Source: Haberlea rhodopensis (lineage: Eukaryota > Streptophyta > Magnoliopsida > Lamiales > Gesneriaceae). Taken from it: a DNA stretch of 64,000 nt. Where the stretch lies: positions 340,225 to 404,224 of the forward strand of contig CAJQUN010000492.1 of the NCBI GenBank assembly GCA_907163345.1, given 5' to 3'. Shown here piece after piece: positions 42,894-53,170 of this stretch (position 1 is its first letter; each line of letters opens with the position of its first letter). Made by a program: the position numbers and the translations under genes. The notes under the pieces were generated by a model that was not told the DNA's origin, made no database searches, and saw nothing but the letters and a program-made list of their open reading frames with translations.

Positions 42894-45565
42894 TGTGATG
42901 ACCAGGGATTATAGGTGTTAATCCCGGAGTGTTAATAACCCGTAAAGTTGTTTTACGTGGCAATTGGAGTTTAATCGAGGTGCCGGGCCTTCTGGGCTCG
43001 TCTATTTGAGTAGTTGGGATCATTGGATCCCGAGGTTGAGATCGTATTCTCGTTTCGGTGAAAACCTGTGAGTTGGGTTTTTAGTGTGACTCAGAATCTC
43101 GGGTGCTGTGTGTGGGCACCGGTAGGGAGTTTTTGAGATAGAGAGAGAATTATTGAAAACAGATGATTTTTAATGAATCATGATGTATTTGTGGGGATAT
43201 TAGTATTTCGGGGTATTTTTGCTATAAATACCAGTTGAACCCGAGATTTTACTTATCGGAGCCATTTTCCTCACCTCTCTCTCTCTCCTCGCGCACGCTG
43301 CTATTCCCGATCCCCTTTGCCGCCGCGCAGAAAAGGCCTCCGCCCGCCGCCGTCCGGCCGCCGTTCGGCGCGTCCGACCCGCCGCCGTGATCGTCTCTTC
43401 CAGGCGCTTCTATACGTACCAACAATTTGAAGTTTGGTCAAGAATCGAGCTCGGATTTGCCAGAAAACCGTAGGGTTCGAAAACTGGATTTCATCCGATT
43501 TTGGGGCGCGATTTTGGTATGATTTTGGTACGATTTTTCTGATGTTTTTGGGGCGTTTTTATGCTGCTTTTGAGACGATGATTTCATACTTTCATGGGTC
43601 GAAAAATTGTTGCTTATGGTTTCGAATTTGAACACTGATTTCGTGACTTAGGGTTTCGAAAATTTGGGTTTTTGGTATGAGGATGATGATTCATGTTGTT
43701 ATTCGATTATTTCATGTTTAAATGCATTATGATGCTTGATTGTGTTCGAAATTGAGGAATCGGATTTGAAGTTAGGGCTTGAATTCGAATTTTGGGGGTT
43801 TTGGCATGTGGGGCGATTATTGTTGTTGTTAAATGATTAATTCATGTGTTAGATGAATTATGGTGATTATTCGGGTTTGATTTGTGTTGGTTGGGTTCGA
43901 ATTATTGAAGGTGTTCTTAGGCAATTTTTCGATATGCCGCATTCGTTTTCCCTCCCTGCATGTACCCTGCCCCGGGTCTTTTAGATGTTTAATTGTCGTG
44001 TGTCGACAATATTTTGAGGGTTATGGATGTGCTTGAGCATGGGTTGCATGTTCGTAAATAATTGTGAATTATTTACCGTGTTAGCACATCGTTCCTCAGG
44101 GCATGGAACTCGAGCAAGGTTTGACTCGGACTTCGAGGATTTAAGGTACGTTTAGCGTACGAGCATAGTTTAAATGATGTTTTACAAGTATGATGCATGA
44201 TTTAAGATATACGATATGTTTTACTATGATGGTATCGGGACTTGGTTACGTTATGTTGATTCACATGGTGGAATGCTTAGTGCCGCTATGAAGCGAGCAA
44301 ATGATGAGGTGTGGTTGCTACGGAGCAAACACCGAAAGTATGACGCTACCTTGAAGTAAGAAATGAAAAGGTGGTATTTGATTAGATATCTAGGATATCT
44401 GTATTTTATTCCCTATTGGTAATAAATAGGAACAGAGACGTAGTTAATCAGAGAAGTGATTAACCAGTATCGGAAGTTAAGGAAATCTCAATACGATATC
44501 TAGAATTATGATCATTGCTAGATTAAGTAAGATGTTATGAAAAGATGTTATGAAGCGATGTTATGAAACGATGTTATGAAACGATGTTATGAAATGATGT
44601 TATGAAATGTTACTAATCATTGCCAAATAAAATAAGATGTTATGAAAGGTTACTGATTTGAGACTGGCTAGGGTTAACCAATATCATGATTAACTGCATA
44701 TTTAAGATTTGATGATTTATCTGTTTTGAGAACAGGGTTATTACAGGGGTACGTTATGATGAGGATGATACCATCCAGGAAGTATCACATATGTTCCACA
44801 ATATTTACATTCCGTAAATTATGTATTATGTCATTTTGATTATGAAATTGTGGAATTGGTATGCTCACCCCGTTGGGGGCTGTCTCTGTTGGGACAGGTG
44901 AACAGGTACATCGATGGCTTTGGAGATGAGCTCGAGCTGTTGATTGGATGTACTCCCAGGATTGTGGTACCAGGGCTTGATGGAGCACGGTATCGTATAG
45001 AGTACTTATATACCCATGAGGGTTATATACATATTCATGATGCTCGCATGTGAGCAAGATTACTTGTATATGCGTTGTATATAAAGGCATGAGCCTTCCT
45101 CTCTTTCATTATATGTTGCATGCAATTGTGGTAGAATTGCTAATGATATGAGAGTCGTTAGTGTGTTATGTGGGGGTTGAAACCCACTTTGGTTGTCATA
45201 TGTGTGGTGTCTTCCCTGGCTGGGAATTTACTTGATATTGCTGTATTCTGATGAGTGTTATGTTTTCCCTGGCCGGGAATTATGTTATGCGTTGTGCTTT
45301 TATTTCGGGATAGCTCTATTTATGGGGAGACTCTGCCCAAATTTTTATAAAAGTCCACAATGTAAAAAGTGGTGTGATGGGCGAACCCTATGAGTCTGTT
45401 GTTGTTAGGATGATGAGCTTATAATACTGTATGTTAAAGAAAACCTTGTAATTGCCATTCAATGGTAAAGTATCATCTGGGTTTCCCGAATAATTTTATT
45501 GAAAGCATGTGCCACACATAATGATTAATACACTAATCAAGGGTTAAGTATATGGGGTCCTTACA
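42894..45565 (+). repeat. C1 3' LTR (2672 bp)
   Basis: Copy of 36296-38967 at offset 6598, apparently identical. TATA box at 43223-43230. Followed by the right TSD TTTAT. Confidence 0.96.
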
Positions 45566-45570
45566 TTTAT

Positions 45571-45689
45571 TAAGACGATTCTGATATGGTCAAGAATCGA
45601 GGTTATGGCTTCATGTTGTTGTGTAGCCTGGGTGTTACGTGATACACCGGTGCTAATTTTGAGGACGAAATTCTTTTAGTGGGGGATAT
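45571..45689 (+). other. C2 internal region, 3' end with purine tract
   Basis: Continues C2 after C1 (AAGACGATTCTGATATGG). It contains AATTTTGAGGACGAAATTC and the purine tract TTAGTGGGGGATAT directly before the 3' LTR. The matching stretch in C1 is 42776-42893. Confidence 0.88.
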
Positions 45690-46986
45690 TGTGATGACCA
45701 AGGATTAAATATGTTAATCCTGGAGTGTTAATAACCCCTAAAGTTGTTTTACGTGGCGACTTGGAGTTTAATCGCGGTGTTGGGCCTTCTGGGCTCGTTT
45801 ATTTGAGTAGTTGGGATCGTTGGATCCCGAGGTTGAGATCGTATTCTCATTTCGGTGAAAATCTATGAGTTGGGTTTTTAGTGTGACTCGGAATCTCGGG
45901 TGCTTTGTGTGGGCACCGGTAGGGGGTTTTTGAGTTATAGAGAGAATTTTTGAAAACAGATGATTTTTAATGAATCATGATGTATTTGTGGGGCTATTAG
46001 TATTTCGGGGTATTTTTGCTATAAATACCAGTTGAACCCGAGATTTTAATTATCGGAACCATTTTCCTCACCTTGCTTTCTCTCTCCCCGCGTACGCCAT
46101 TCCCGATCCCCTTTGACCCACGCAGCTTCAAACGCCGCGCCTGCCGCCGTCCGGCCGCCATTCGGCGCGTCCGACCCGTCGTCGGCTTCGTCTCTTCCAG
46201 GCGCTCCTCCCCATACCAACAATTCGAAGTTTGGTCGCGATTGAGCTCGGATTTCTGCAGAAAGCGCTAGGGTTCGTAACTGGATTCTGTTCGATTTTGT
46301 GGCTCGATTTTGGTACGATTTTTGGGGCTTTTATTCAGGTGTTTTTGGGGCGTTTTGTGCTTTGATTTGGGTCGAAAATTTCAGACTTTAATGGTTCGAA
46401 AAATTGTTGCTTTATGGTTCGAATTTCATCATTGCTTGCGTGAGGTTAGGGCTCGATTTTAGGGGTTTATGTTCGAATTTTGGGGATTTTTGGCAAGGGT
46501 GATGATTCTTGTTAGTAATCGATTAATTCATGTTTTAGATGATTTGTGGTGTTTAGTTTGGGTTCGATTTGTGTTGTGAAGGTTCGAAAATTTGTGGGGT
46601 GTTCTTGAGCAATTTTCGATAATGGTTAATTGTCGTGTGTTGACAATATTTTTGAGGGTTATGGGTGTGCTTGAGCATGGGTTGCATGTTTGTAATTAAT
46701 TGTGAATTAATTTATCGTGTTAGCACATCGTTCCTCGGGGCATGGAACTCGAGCAAGGTTTGGCTCGGACTTCGGAGATTTAAGGTACGTGCGACTTACG
46801 GGCATTACTTTATATAAGAGCATTTGTGAAATGCATAATGTGTTTTAATTGCATTAGATGGTTGTGGGTATGGTTATATATATATGTGTCGATATGACTA
46901 TGGAACGACCTAGTCTTGATATCGCTGCCACAAGTGTGCGTAATACTAGAGTAGTATGACCTTATAATAGATATGGGGTCCTTACA
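45690..46986 (+). repeat. C2 3' LTR (1297 bp)
   Basis: TGTGATGACCAAGG...GGGGTCCTTACA. Hairpin AGGATTA/TAATCCT at 45701-45721, TATA box at 46020-46027, GC-rich leader about 46130-46190. Uninterrupted counterpart of the three 5' LTR pieces. It ends at the right TSD CCATC. Confidence 0.92.
46020..46027 (+). promoter_or_regulatory. TATA box of C2 3' LTR
   Basis: TATAAATA, same context as 20447-20454, followed by CCTTGCTTTCTCTCTCC. Confidence 0.7.
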
Positions 46987-46991
46987 CCATC

Positions 46992-47032
46992 AAATTCACA
47001 AATGCCAGTTAATCATTACATTGATTAACAAG
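46992..47032 (-). repeat. C4 LTR, middle segment
   Basis: The sequence after C2, AAATTCACAAATGCC and onward, continues the C4 LTR as shown by alignment with C3 at about 24030-24090. It includes a perfect 8-bp hairpin GTTAATCA/TGATTAAC (47008-47029). B2 inserted just beyond the hairpin; the last five bases ACAAG (47028-47032) are its left TSD. Confidence 0.75.
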
Positions 47033-48077
47033 TGTAATACCCCCGAAATGTCATGTAATTATGTGCTACGATGATGATTTACGATGTGTTTAAGAGGGTT
47101 GTGGTGCATTTAATTGGGGGTTACGATTATGTTATGATGATATGATGTGGGAGGCATGTTGAGTGTTTTAAAGGATGTATTAATTAAATAAAGATGAAAA
47201 ATATCGAGTTAGGATATTTTTAATGCATCGTGCTAAATACCGGGGCACAATTAAGCACCACATGACCACCCCAACCACACCACCTCCCCCCCCCCCCCCC
47301 CCCCACCCCAATCAATCAACCCCCACTTGGCTGCCCATCCTCTCAACACATGCCTCCTTCTCCCCCACCACTCCACCTCCAACCACTTGCTCCTCTCATT
47401 CTTTCCCCTCAAAAATGTCTAGATAAGCTTCAGTAGGAGAGGGAAAAAGGCTGGTAAAAAGGTTTCCAAAATCCTTGCAAAAAGAGGAGCAAAAAGAGAG
47501 GGGTAAGTTGGTACTCTATTTTCGGGGTTTTTGGTTAAGTTCGGGTTTTGTTGGGCGATTTTTCATGCATGCTAGTATAGGTTTGGATGAAACCTTGGTA
47601 TGAATGTTTACATGGAAGTATTATGAAGTTCCTAGCATGTTTGTTCGAGCATGTTACATATGCTATGTGTTGGTTTTCTTGTTATGAAAATAGGTGCTCG
47701 AAAATCTGGGCAGAAATGGCATGCCCTGTTTTCCTGAATTTTTGGATGAGGTTGAAGATTTTGATGATGTTATGATGCATGTTAGCTTAGGTTTTGTTAA
47801 ACCTTTGATTTGAACACATGCATGGTAGTTTATGAAGCTTATAACATTTTTGTTCAAGCATGTTTTACGCTTTATGAAGTAGAAATGATGGTAGGAAATG
47901 AAGTGCTCAAAAATCTGGGGAAGCCCCGATTTTTCAGAGTGCTCGATCGATCGAAACTTTAGTCCCGATCGATCGAGCGAGGCAGATTGTTTAATGTATG
48001 TTTTGAAAGGGACCGATCGATCGGTGAAACTCTTCGATCGATTGATAATTCCTTCCGATCGATCGATCGAGGCAGAG
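47033..48077 (+). repeat. B2 5' LTR, first piece
   Basis: TGTAATACCCCCGAAATG to the C5 insertion. It includes a 19-C tract (47286-47304), TGCATGCTAGTATAG-type blocks, and the first part of the palindrome array (47941-48071). The last five bases CAGAG (48073-48077) are the C5 TSD. Confidence 0.92.
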
Positions 48078-50474
48078 TGTGATGACCAGGGATTATAGAT
48101 GTTAATCCCGTAGTGTTAATAACCCCTAAAGTTGTTTTACGTAGCGATTTGGAGTTTAATCGCGATGTTGGGCCTTCTGGGCTCGTTTATTTTCCCGAGG
48201 TTGAGATTGTATTCACATTACGGTGTAAAACCTAAGAGTTGGGTTTTTGATGTGTCTCGGAATCTCGGGTGCTTGTGTGAGCACCGGTAGGGGGTTTTGG
48301 GGTTAGAGAGAGAGTTTTTGAAAACAGATGATTTTTAATGAATCACGATGTATTTGTGGGGCTATTAGTATTTCGGGGTATTTTCGCTATAAATACCAGT
48401 TGAACCCGAGATTTTAAAAAAAAATTCATTTCAGCCCCTTACCTTTTCTTTCTCCCCGCCCGCGCCCCATTCCCGTCTGCCCCAGCCGCCGCACGCAAAA
48501 GCAGTGCGCCCGCCGCCGTCCGGCCGCCGTTCGGCGCGTGCGACCCGCCATCGGCTTCGTCTCGTCGAGGCGCAGCTATCCCCACCGGCAATTCGAAGTT
48601 TGGTCGCGTTTCTCGTTCGGATTTTGGCAGAATGCGTCGATCCCCAAAAGCTAGGGTTCTTCGATTTCGGTCGATTTTCCTTCCGATTTTCGATTGGGTA
48701 ACCTTCCTTACCCCTTTTCCATGCTTGTGAAGTTATTCCCTGCTATTTTGGTGTTGGTTTGGTTCGAAAATTATTTCGAATTTTGTAGGGTTTGATTTCG
48801 AATTTTGGGGGTTTTGGCTATGGGTTGATGTTTCATGTTAGGGATCGTTTATTACATGTTTTAGATGATTTATGATGCTTGGTTGGGTTCGAATCGTGAT
48901 GCTAGGGTTCGAATTATTGAAGGTGTTCTTGGGCAATTTTTCGATATGTCGCATTCGTTTTCCCTCCCTGCATGTACCCTGCCCCGGTTCTTTTAAATGA
49001 TTTATTGTCGTGTGTTGACAATATTTTGAGGGTTATGGATGTGCTTGAGCATGGGTTACATGTTCGTAAATAATTGTGAATTATTTATCGTGTTAGCACA
49101 TCGTTCCTCGGGGCATGGAACTCGAGCAAGGTTTGGCTCGGACTTCGAGGATTTAAGGTACGTTTAGCGTACGAGCATAGTTTAAATGATGTTTTACAAG
49201 TATGATGCATGATTTAAAATACATGAAATGTTTTACTATGATGGTATCGGGACTTGGTTACGTTATGTTGATTCACATGGTGAAATGCTTGGTGCCGCTA
49301 TGAAGCGAGCAAATGATGGGGTGTGGTTGCTACGGACCGAACACCGATAGTATGACGCTACTTTGAAGTAAGAAATGAAAATGTGGTATTTGATTAGATA
49401 TCTAGGATGTCTGTATTTTATTCCCTATTGGTAATGAATAGGAACAGAGACGTAGTTAATCAGAGAAGTGATTAACTAGTATCGGAAGTTAAGGAAATCT
49501 CAAATGATATCTAGAATTATGATAATTGCTAGATAAAGAAAGATGTTATGAAATGTTGTTAAATTGAAATGGGCTAGGGTTAACCAATATGATGATTAAC
49601 TGCATATTCAGGATTTGATGATTTATCTGTTTTGAGAACAGGGTTATTACAGGGGTACGCTATGATGAGGATGATACCATCCAGGAAGTATCACATATGT
49701 TCCACAATATTTACATTTTCGTAAATTATGTATTATGTCATTATGATTATGAAATTGTGGAATTGGTATGCTCACCCCGTTGGGGGCTGTCTCTGTTGGG
49801 GCAGGTAAACAGGTATATCGATGGCTTTGGAAATGAGCTCGAGCGGTTGATTGGATGTACTCCCAGGATCGTGGTACCAGGGCTTGATGGAGCACGGTAT
49901 CGTATAGAGTACTTATATACCCCTGAGGATTATATACATATTCATGATGCTCGCATGTGAGCACGATTATACTTGTATATGGGTTGTATATAAAGGCATG
50001 AGCCTTTCTCTCTTTCATTCTATGTTGCATGCAATTAGAGGTAGAATTACTAAATGATATGAGAGTCATTGGTGTATTGTGGGTGTTGAAACCCACTTTT
50101 GTTGTCATATGTGTGGTGTCTTCCCTGGCTCGGAATTTACTTGATATTGTTGTATTCTGATGAGTATTATGTTTTCCCTGGCCGGGAATTATGTTATGTG
50201 TTGTGCTCTTATTTCGGGATGGCTCTATTTATGGGGAGACTCTGCCCAAATTTTTATAAAAGTCTACCATGTAAAAAGTGGTGTAATGGGCGAACTCTAT
50301 GAGTTAATTGTTGTTAGGATGATGAACTTATAACATTGTATGTTAAAGAAAATTTTGTAATTGCCATTCAATGGTAAAGTATCATCTGAGTTTCCCGAAT
50401 GATTTTATTGAAAGCATGTGCCACACATAATGATTAATACACTAATCAAGGGTTAAGTATATGGGGTCCTTACA
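48078..50474 (+). repeat. C5 5' LTR (2397 bp)
   Basis: TGTGATGACCAGGG...GGGGTCCTTACA. Hairpin GGGATTA/TAATCCC near the start, TATA box 48388-48395, GC-rich leader 48490-48560, and the same series of small inverted repeats as C1, including GTTAATCA/TGATTAAC (about 49455) and GACAG/CTGTC-like repeats near 49790. Confidence 0.92.
48388..48395 (+). promoter_or_regulatory. TATA box of C5 5' LTR
   Basis: TATAAATA in GCTATAAATACCAG, as in the other C LTRs. Confidence 0.72.
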
Positions 50475-50478
50475 TTAG

Positions 50479-50495
50479 TGGTATCAGAGCCAGGT
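50479..50495 (+). other. primer-binding site of C5
   Basis: TGGTATCAGAGCC follows the LTR after TTAG. Its 3' half (AGCCAGG) differs from the AGCAGTGG of the other elements, either a point deletion or use of a slightly different tRNA-Met match. Confidence 0.8.
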
Positions 50496-50957
50496 TGCTC
50501 ATTGGGGCTGTTGAGGGCCTAGGAAGTTATTGCTAGCACATATTTATGCATGATGGCATTAATGTTATACGACATGACTAATTGTTTATGTGTTTATATG
50601 ATATGAAAAGTGGTATTGCTAACCATTGTGGTTGCTGGAATCGTGTGGAACACGATAGGATGGCATTAATAGCGATGTCTAACACTCTATATGCTACGTG
50701 CCAAGGAATCTAATTTTGGAAGAAAATCAGGGAAAAGAAAGATATGATGTATTGTCTGAGGACAGACTGGGTAGACAACCGACAGTGGAATACTTCGGTA
50801 TGGTCTCAATTATTATTGAATATACTAATGCGTTTGTTCATGTAATGTTCAAGCAAGGAAGGTACGTAAGAAACGTACGGGCATCAAACGGTAACATATT
50901 TTTAAACTATGTCTTTGATTTTTAAACTATGACTTTGCATTGATTGCATAAGTATTT

Positions 50958-51375
50958 ATGATGATGATAATGATAAGTAAGTTTATGATGATGTTTACGA
51001 TGAGTAAACGTGATATGATGTTTATGATGATGATAATGATAAGTAAGTTTATGATGATGTTTACGATGAGTAAAGATGATATGATGTTTATGATGATGAT
51101 AATGATAAGTAAGTTTATGATGATGTTTACGATGAGTAAAGATGATATGATGTTTATGATGATGATAATGATAAGTAAGTTTATGATGATGTTTACGATG
51201 AGTAAAGATGATATGATGTTTATGATGATAATGATAAGTAAGTTTATGATGATGTTTACGATGAGTAAAGATGATATGATGTTTATGATGATGATAATGA
51301 TAAGTAAGTTTATGATGATGTTTATGATGAGTAAAGATGATATGATGTTTATGATGATGATTATGATGATGATTA
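50958..51375. repeat. 66-bp minisatellite, C5 interior (about 6 units)
   Basis: Units rich in ATGATG, containing GATAATGATAAGTAAG and TTTACGATGAGTAAAGATG. The period of 66 is a multiple of three, so both strands show long spurious open frames (Met/Lys/Phe-rich on plus, Ile/Asn-rich on minus). C1 has a looser form of the same sequence at about 39420-39860. Confidence 0.88.
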
Positions 51376-51426
51376 TGAGGAATAAGTTTATAATGATGAT
51401 GTTTATATGATGTTTATATAATGATA

Positions 51427-51752
51427 GTGGTAAGTTGCCACGGGGTAAGATGCCCCACATGGTAAGAGGCCATGCGATGTTATTTGTGGTAAGATGCCAC
51501 GGGGTAAGATGCCCCACATGGTGGTAAGATGCCACGGGGTAAGATGCCCCACATGGTAAGAGGCCATGCGATGTTATTTGTGGTAAGATGCCACGGGGTA
51601 AGATGCCCCACATGGTAAGAGGCCATGCGACGTTATTTGTGGTAAGATGCCACGGGGTAAGATGCCCCACATGGTAAGAGGCCATGCGATGTTATTTGTG
51701 GTAAGATGTCACGGGGTAAGATGCCCATATGGTAAGAGGCCATACGATATTA
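51427..51752. repeat. TAAGATG mini-hairpin tandem array, C5 interior
   Basis: About five repeats of GTGGtaagatgCCAC, GGGGtaagatgCCCC and ATGGtaagaggCCAT, mostly in units of about 63 bp with one shortened. It is the same motif as in B LTRs, here inside a LARD. Confidence 0.88.
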
Positions 51753-51779
51753 TTATGTGGATTTACGATGACTCATTCT

Positions 51780-52306
51780 TTTATGAGGATTGGCGATGGT
51801 TTATGCCGCCGGATATGTTGATAGCGATGCCTCATTCCGCTATATTGATTGGCGATGGTTCTTTCCGCCAGATGGATTGATAGCGATGGTTCATTCCGCT
51901 ATATTGATTAGCGATGGTTCTTTCCGCCAGATGTATTGATAGCGATGGTTCATTCCGCTATATTGATTGGCGATGGTTCTTTCCGCCAGATGTATTGATA
52001 GCGATGGTTCATTCCGCTATATTGATTGGCGATGGTTCTTTCCGCCAGATGTATTGATAGCGATGGTTCATTCCGCTATATTCCGCCAGATGTATTGATA
52101 GCGATGGTTCATTCCGCTATATTGATTGGCGATGGTTCTTTCCGCCAGATGTATTGATAGCAATGCCTCATTCCGCTATATTGATTGGCGATGGTTCTTT
52201 CCGCCAGATGTATTGATAGCGATGGTTCATTCCGCTATATTGATTGGCGATGGTTCTTCCCGCCAGATGTATTGATAGCGATGGCTCATTCCGCTATATT
52301 GATTGG
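51780..52306. repeat. GCGATGG...CCGC mini-hairpin tandem array, C5 interior
   Basis: About nine units of roughly 58 bp, each with TAGCGATGGTTCATTCCGCTA and TGGCGATGGTTCTTTCCGCCA. It is the most regular form of this array in the window. The truncated 3' LTR follows immediately. Confidence 0.9.
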
Positions 52307-53165
52307 TGATGATTTATCTGTTTTGAGAACAGGGTTATTACAGGGGTACGCTATGATGAGGATGATACCATCCAGGAAGTATCACATATGTTCCACAATA
52401 TTTACATTTTCGTAAATTATGTATTATGTCATTATGATTATGAAATTGTGGAATTGGTATGCTCACCCCGTTGGGGGCTGTCTCTGTTGGGGCAGGTAAA
52501 CAGGTATATCGATGGCTTTGGAAATGAGCTCGAGCGGTTGATTGGATGTACTCCCAGGATCGTGGTACCAGGGCTTGATGGAGCACGGTATCGTATAGAG
52601 TACTTATATACCCCTGAGGATTATATACATATTCATGATGCTCGCATGTGAGCACGATTATACTTGTATATGGGTTGTATATAAAGGCATGAGCCTTTCT
52701 CTCTTTCATTCTATGTTGCATGCAATTAGAGGTAGAATTGCTAAATGATATGAGAGTCATTGGTGTATTGTGGGTGTTGAAACCCACTTTTGTTGTCATA
52801 TGTGTGGTGTCTTCCCTGGCTGGGAATTTACTTGATATTGCTGTATTCTGATGAGTATTATGTTTTCCCTGGCCGGGAATTATGTTATGTGTTGTGCTCT
52901 TATTTCGGGATGGCTCTATTTATGGGGAGACTCTGCCCAAATTTTTATAAAAGTCTACCATGTAAAAAGTGGTGTAATGGGCGAACTCTATGAGTTTATT
53001 GTTGTTAGGATGATGAACTTATAACATTGTATGTTAAAGAAAATTTTGTAATTGCCATTCAATGGTAAAGTATCATCTGAGTTTCCCGAATAATTTTATT
53101 GAAAGCATGTGCCACACATAATGATTAATACACTAATCAAGGGTTAAGTATATGGGGTCCTTACA
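52307..53165 (+). repeat. C5 3' LTR fragment (859 bp)
   Basis: 3' third of the LTR, ending GGGGTCCTTACA, nearly identical to 49616-50474. It lacks promoter and TATA box. Confidence 0.92.
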
Positions 53166-53170
53166 CAGAG

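Larger units (their letters stand above)
36296..45565 (+). mobile_element. Element C1: recent non-autonomous LTR element (LARD)
   Basis: LTR 36296-38967, interior 38968-42893, LTR 42894-45565, perfect TSD TTTAT (36291-36295, 45566-45570), primer site and purine tract intact. The two 2672-bp LTRs sit at a constant offset of 6598 bp. I found no indel and no substitution in the long stretches I compared, and all conceptual peptides from matching positions are identical. This is the youngest insertion in the window. The 3.9-kb interior has no gag-pol, so proteins must have come from another element. Confidence 0.96.
20117..46986 (+). mobile_element. Element C2: non-autonomous LTR element (LARD), split by D1, C3 and C1
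   Basis: The 5' LTR is in three pieces (20117-21155, 23160-23176, 32309-32550), the internal region in two (32551-36295, 45571-45689), and the 3' LTR is 45690-46986. Removing the three nested insertions with their TSDs gives LTRs of about 1.3 kb and an interior of about 3.86 kb. Flanks are CCATT (20112-20116) and CCATC (46987-46991), a TSD with one mismatch. The interior has no gag-pol similarity. The two LTRs differ at several sites, so C2 is older than C1 and C3. Its LTR is about half as long as those of C1 and C3 and lacks their 3' half. Confidence 0.88.
48078..53165 (+). mobile_element. Element C5: LARD with truncated 3' LTR
   Basis: 5' LTR 48078-50474, interior 50475-52306, 3' LTR fragment 52307-53165, perfect TSD CAGAG (48073-48077, 53166-53170). 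The interior is only 1.8 kb and made mostly of tandem repeats. The right part of the interior, the purine tract and the first 1.5 kb of the 3' LTR are missing. The junction at about 52307 shares TGATGATTTAT with the LTR, suggesting a microhomology deletion. The remaining 3' LTR matches 49616-50474 at offset 2691 almost exactly. Confidence 0.92.

Noticed and set aside
45566..45689. C1 and C2 as a tandem array sharing a middle LTR
   Set aside because: C1 has its own perfect TSD (TTTAT) inside the C2 interior, and C2 sequence resumes in register after it, so it is nested, not tandem.
49647..50108. 153-codon minus-strand frame repeated exactly at 52338-52799
   Set aside because: Identity reflects the duplicated C5 LTR ends; shorter and interrupted in C1 and C3, so not a gene.
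50927..51685. 252-codon open frame on the minus strand rich in Ile/Asn, and a Met/Lys-rich frame on the plus strand (50958-51410)
   Set aside because: Both arise because a 66-bp tandem repeat, a multiple of three, lacks stops; sequence is low-complexity on both strands and no domain is visible.
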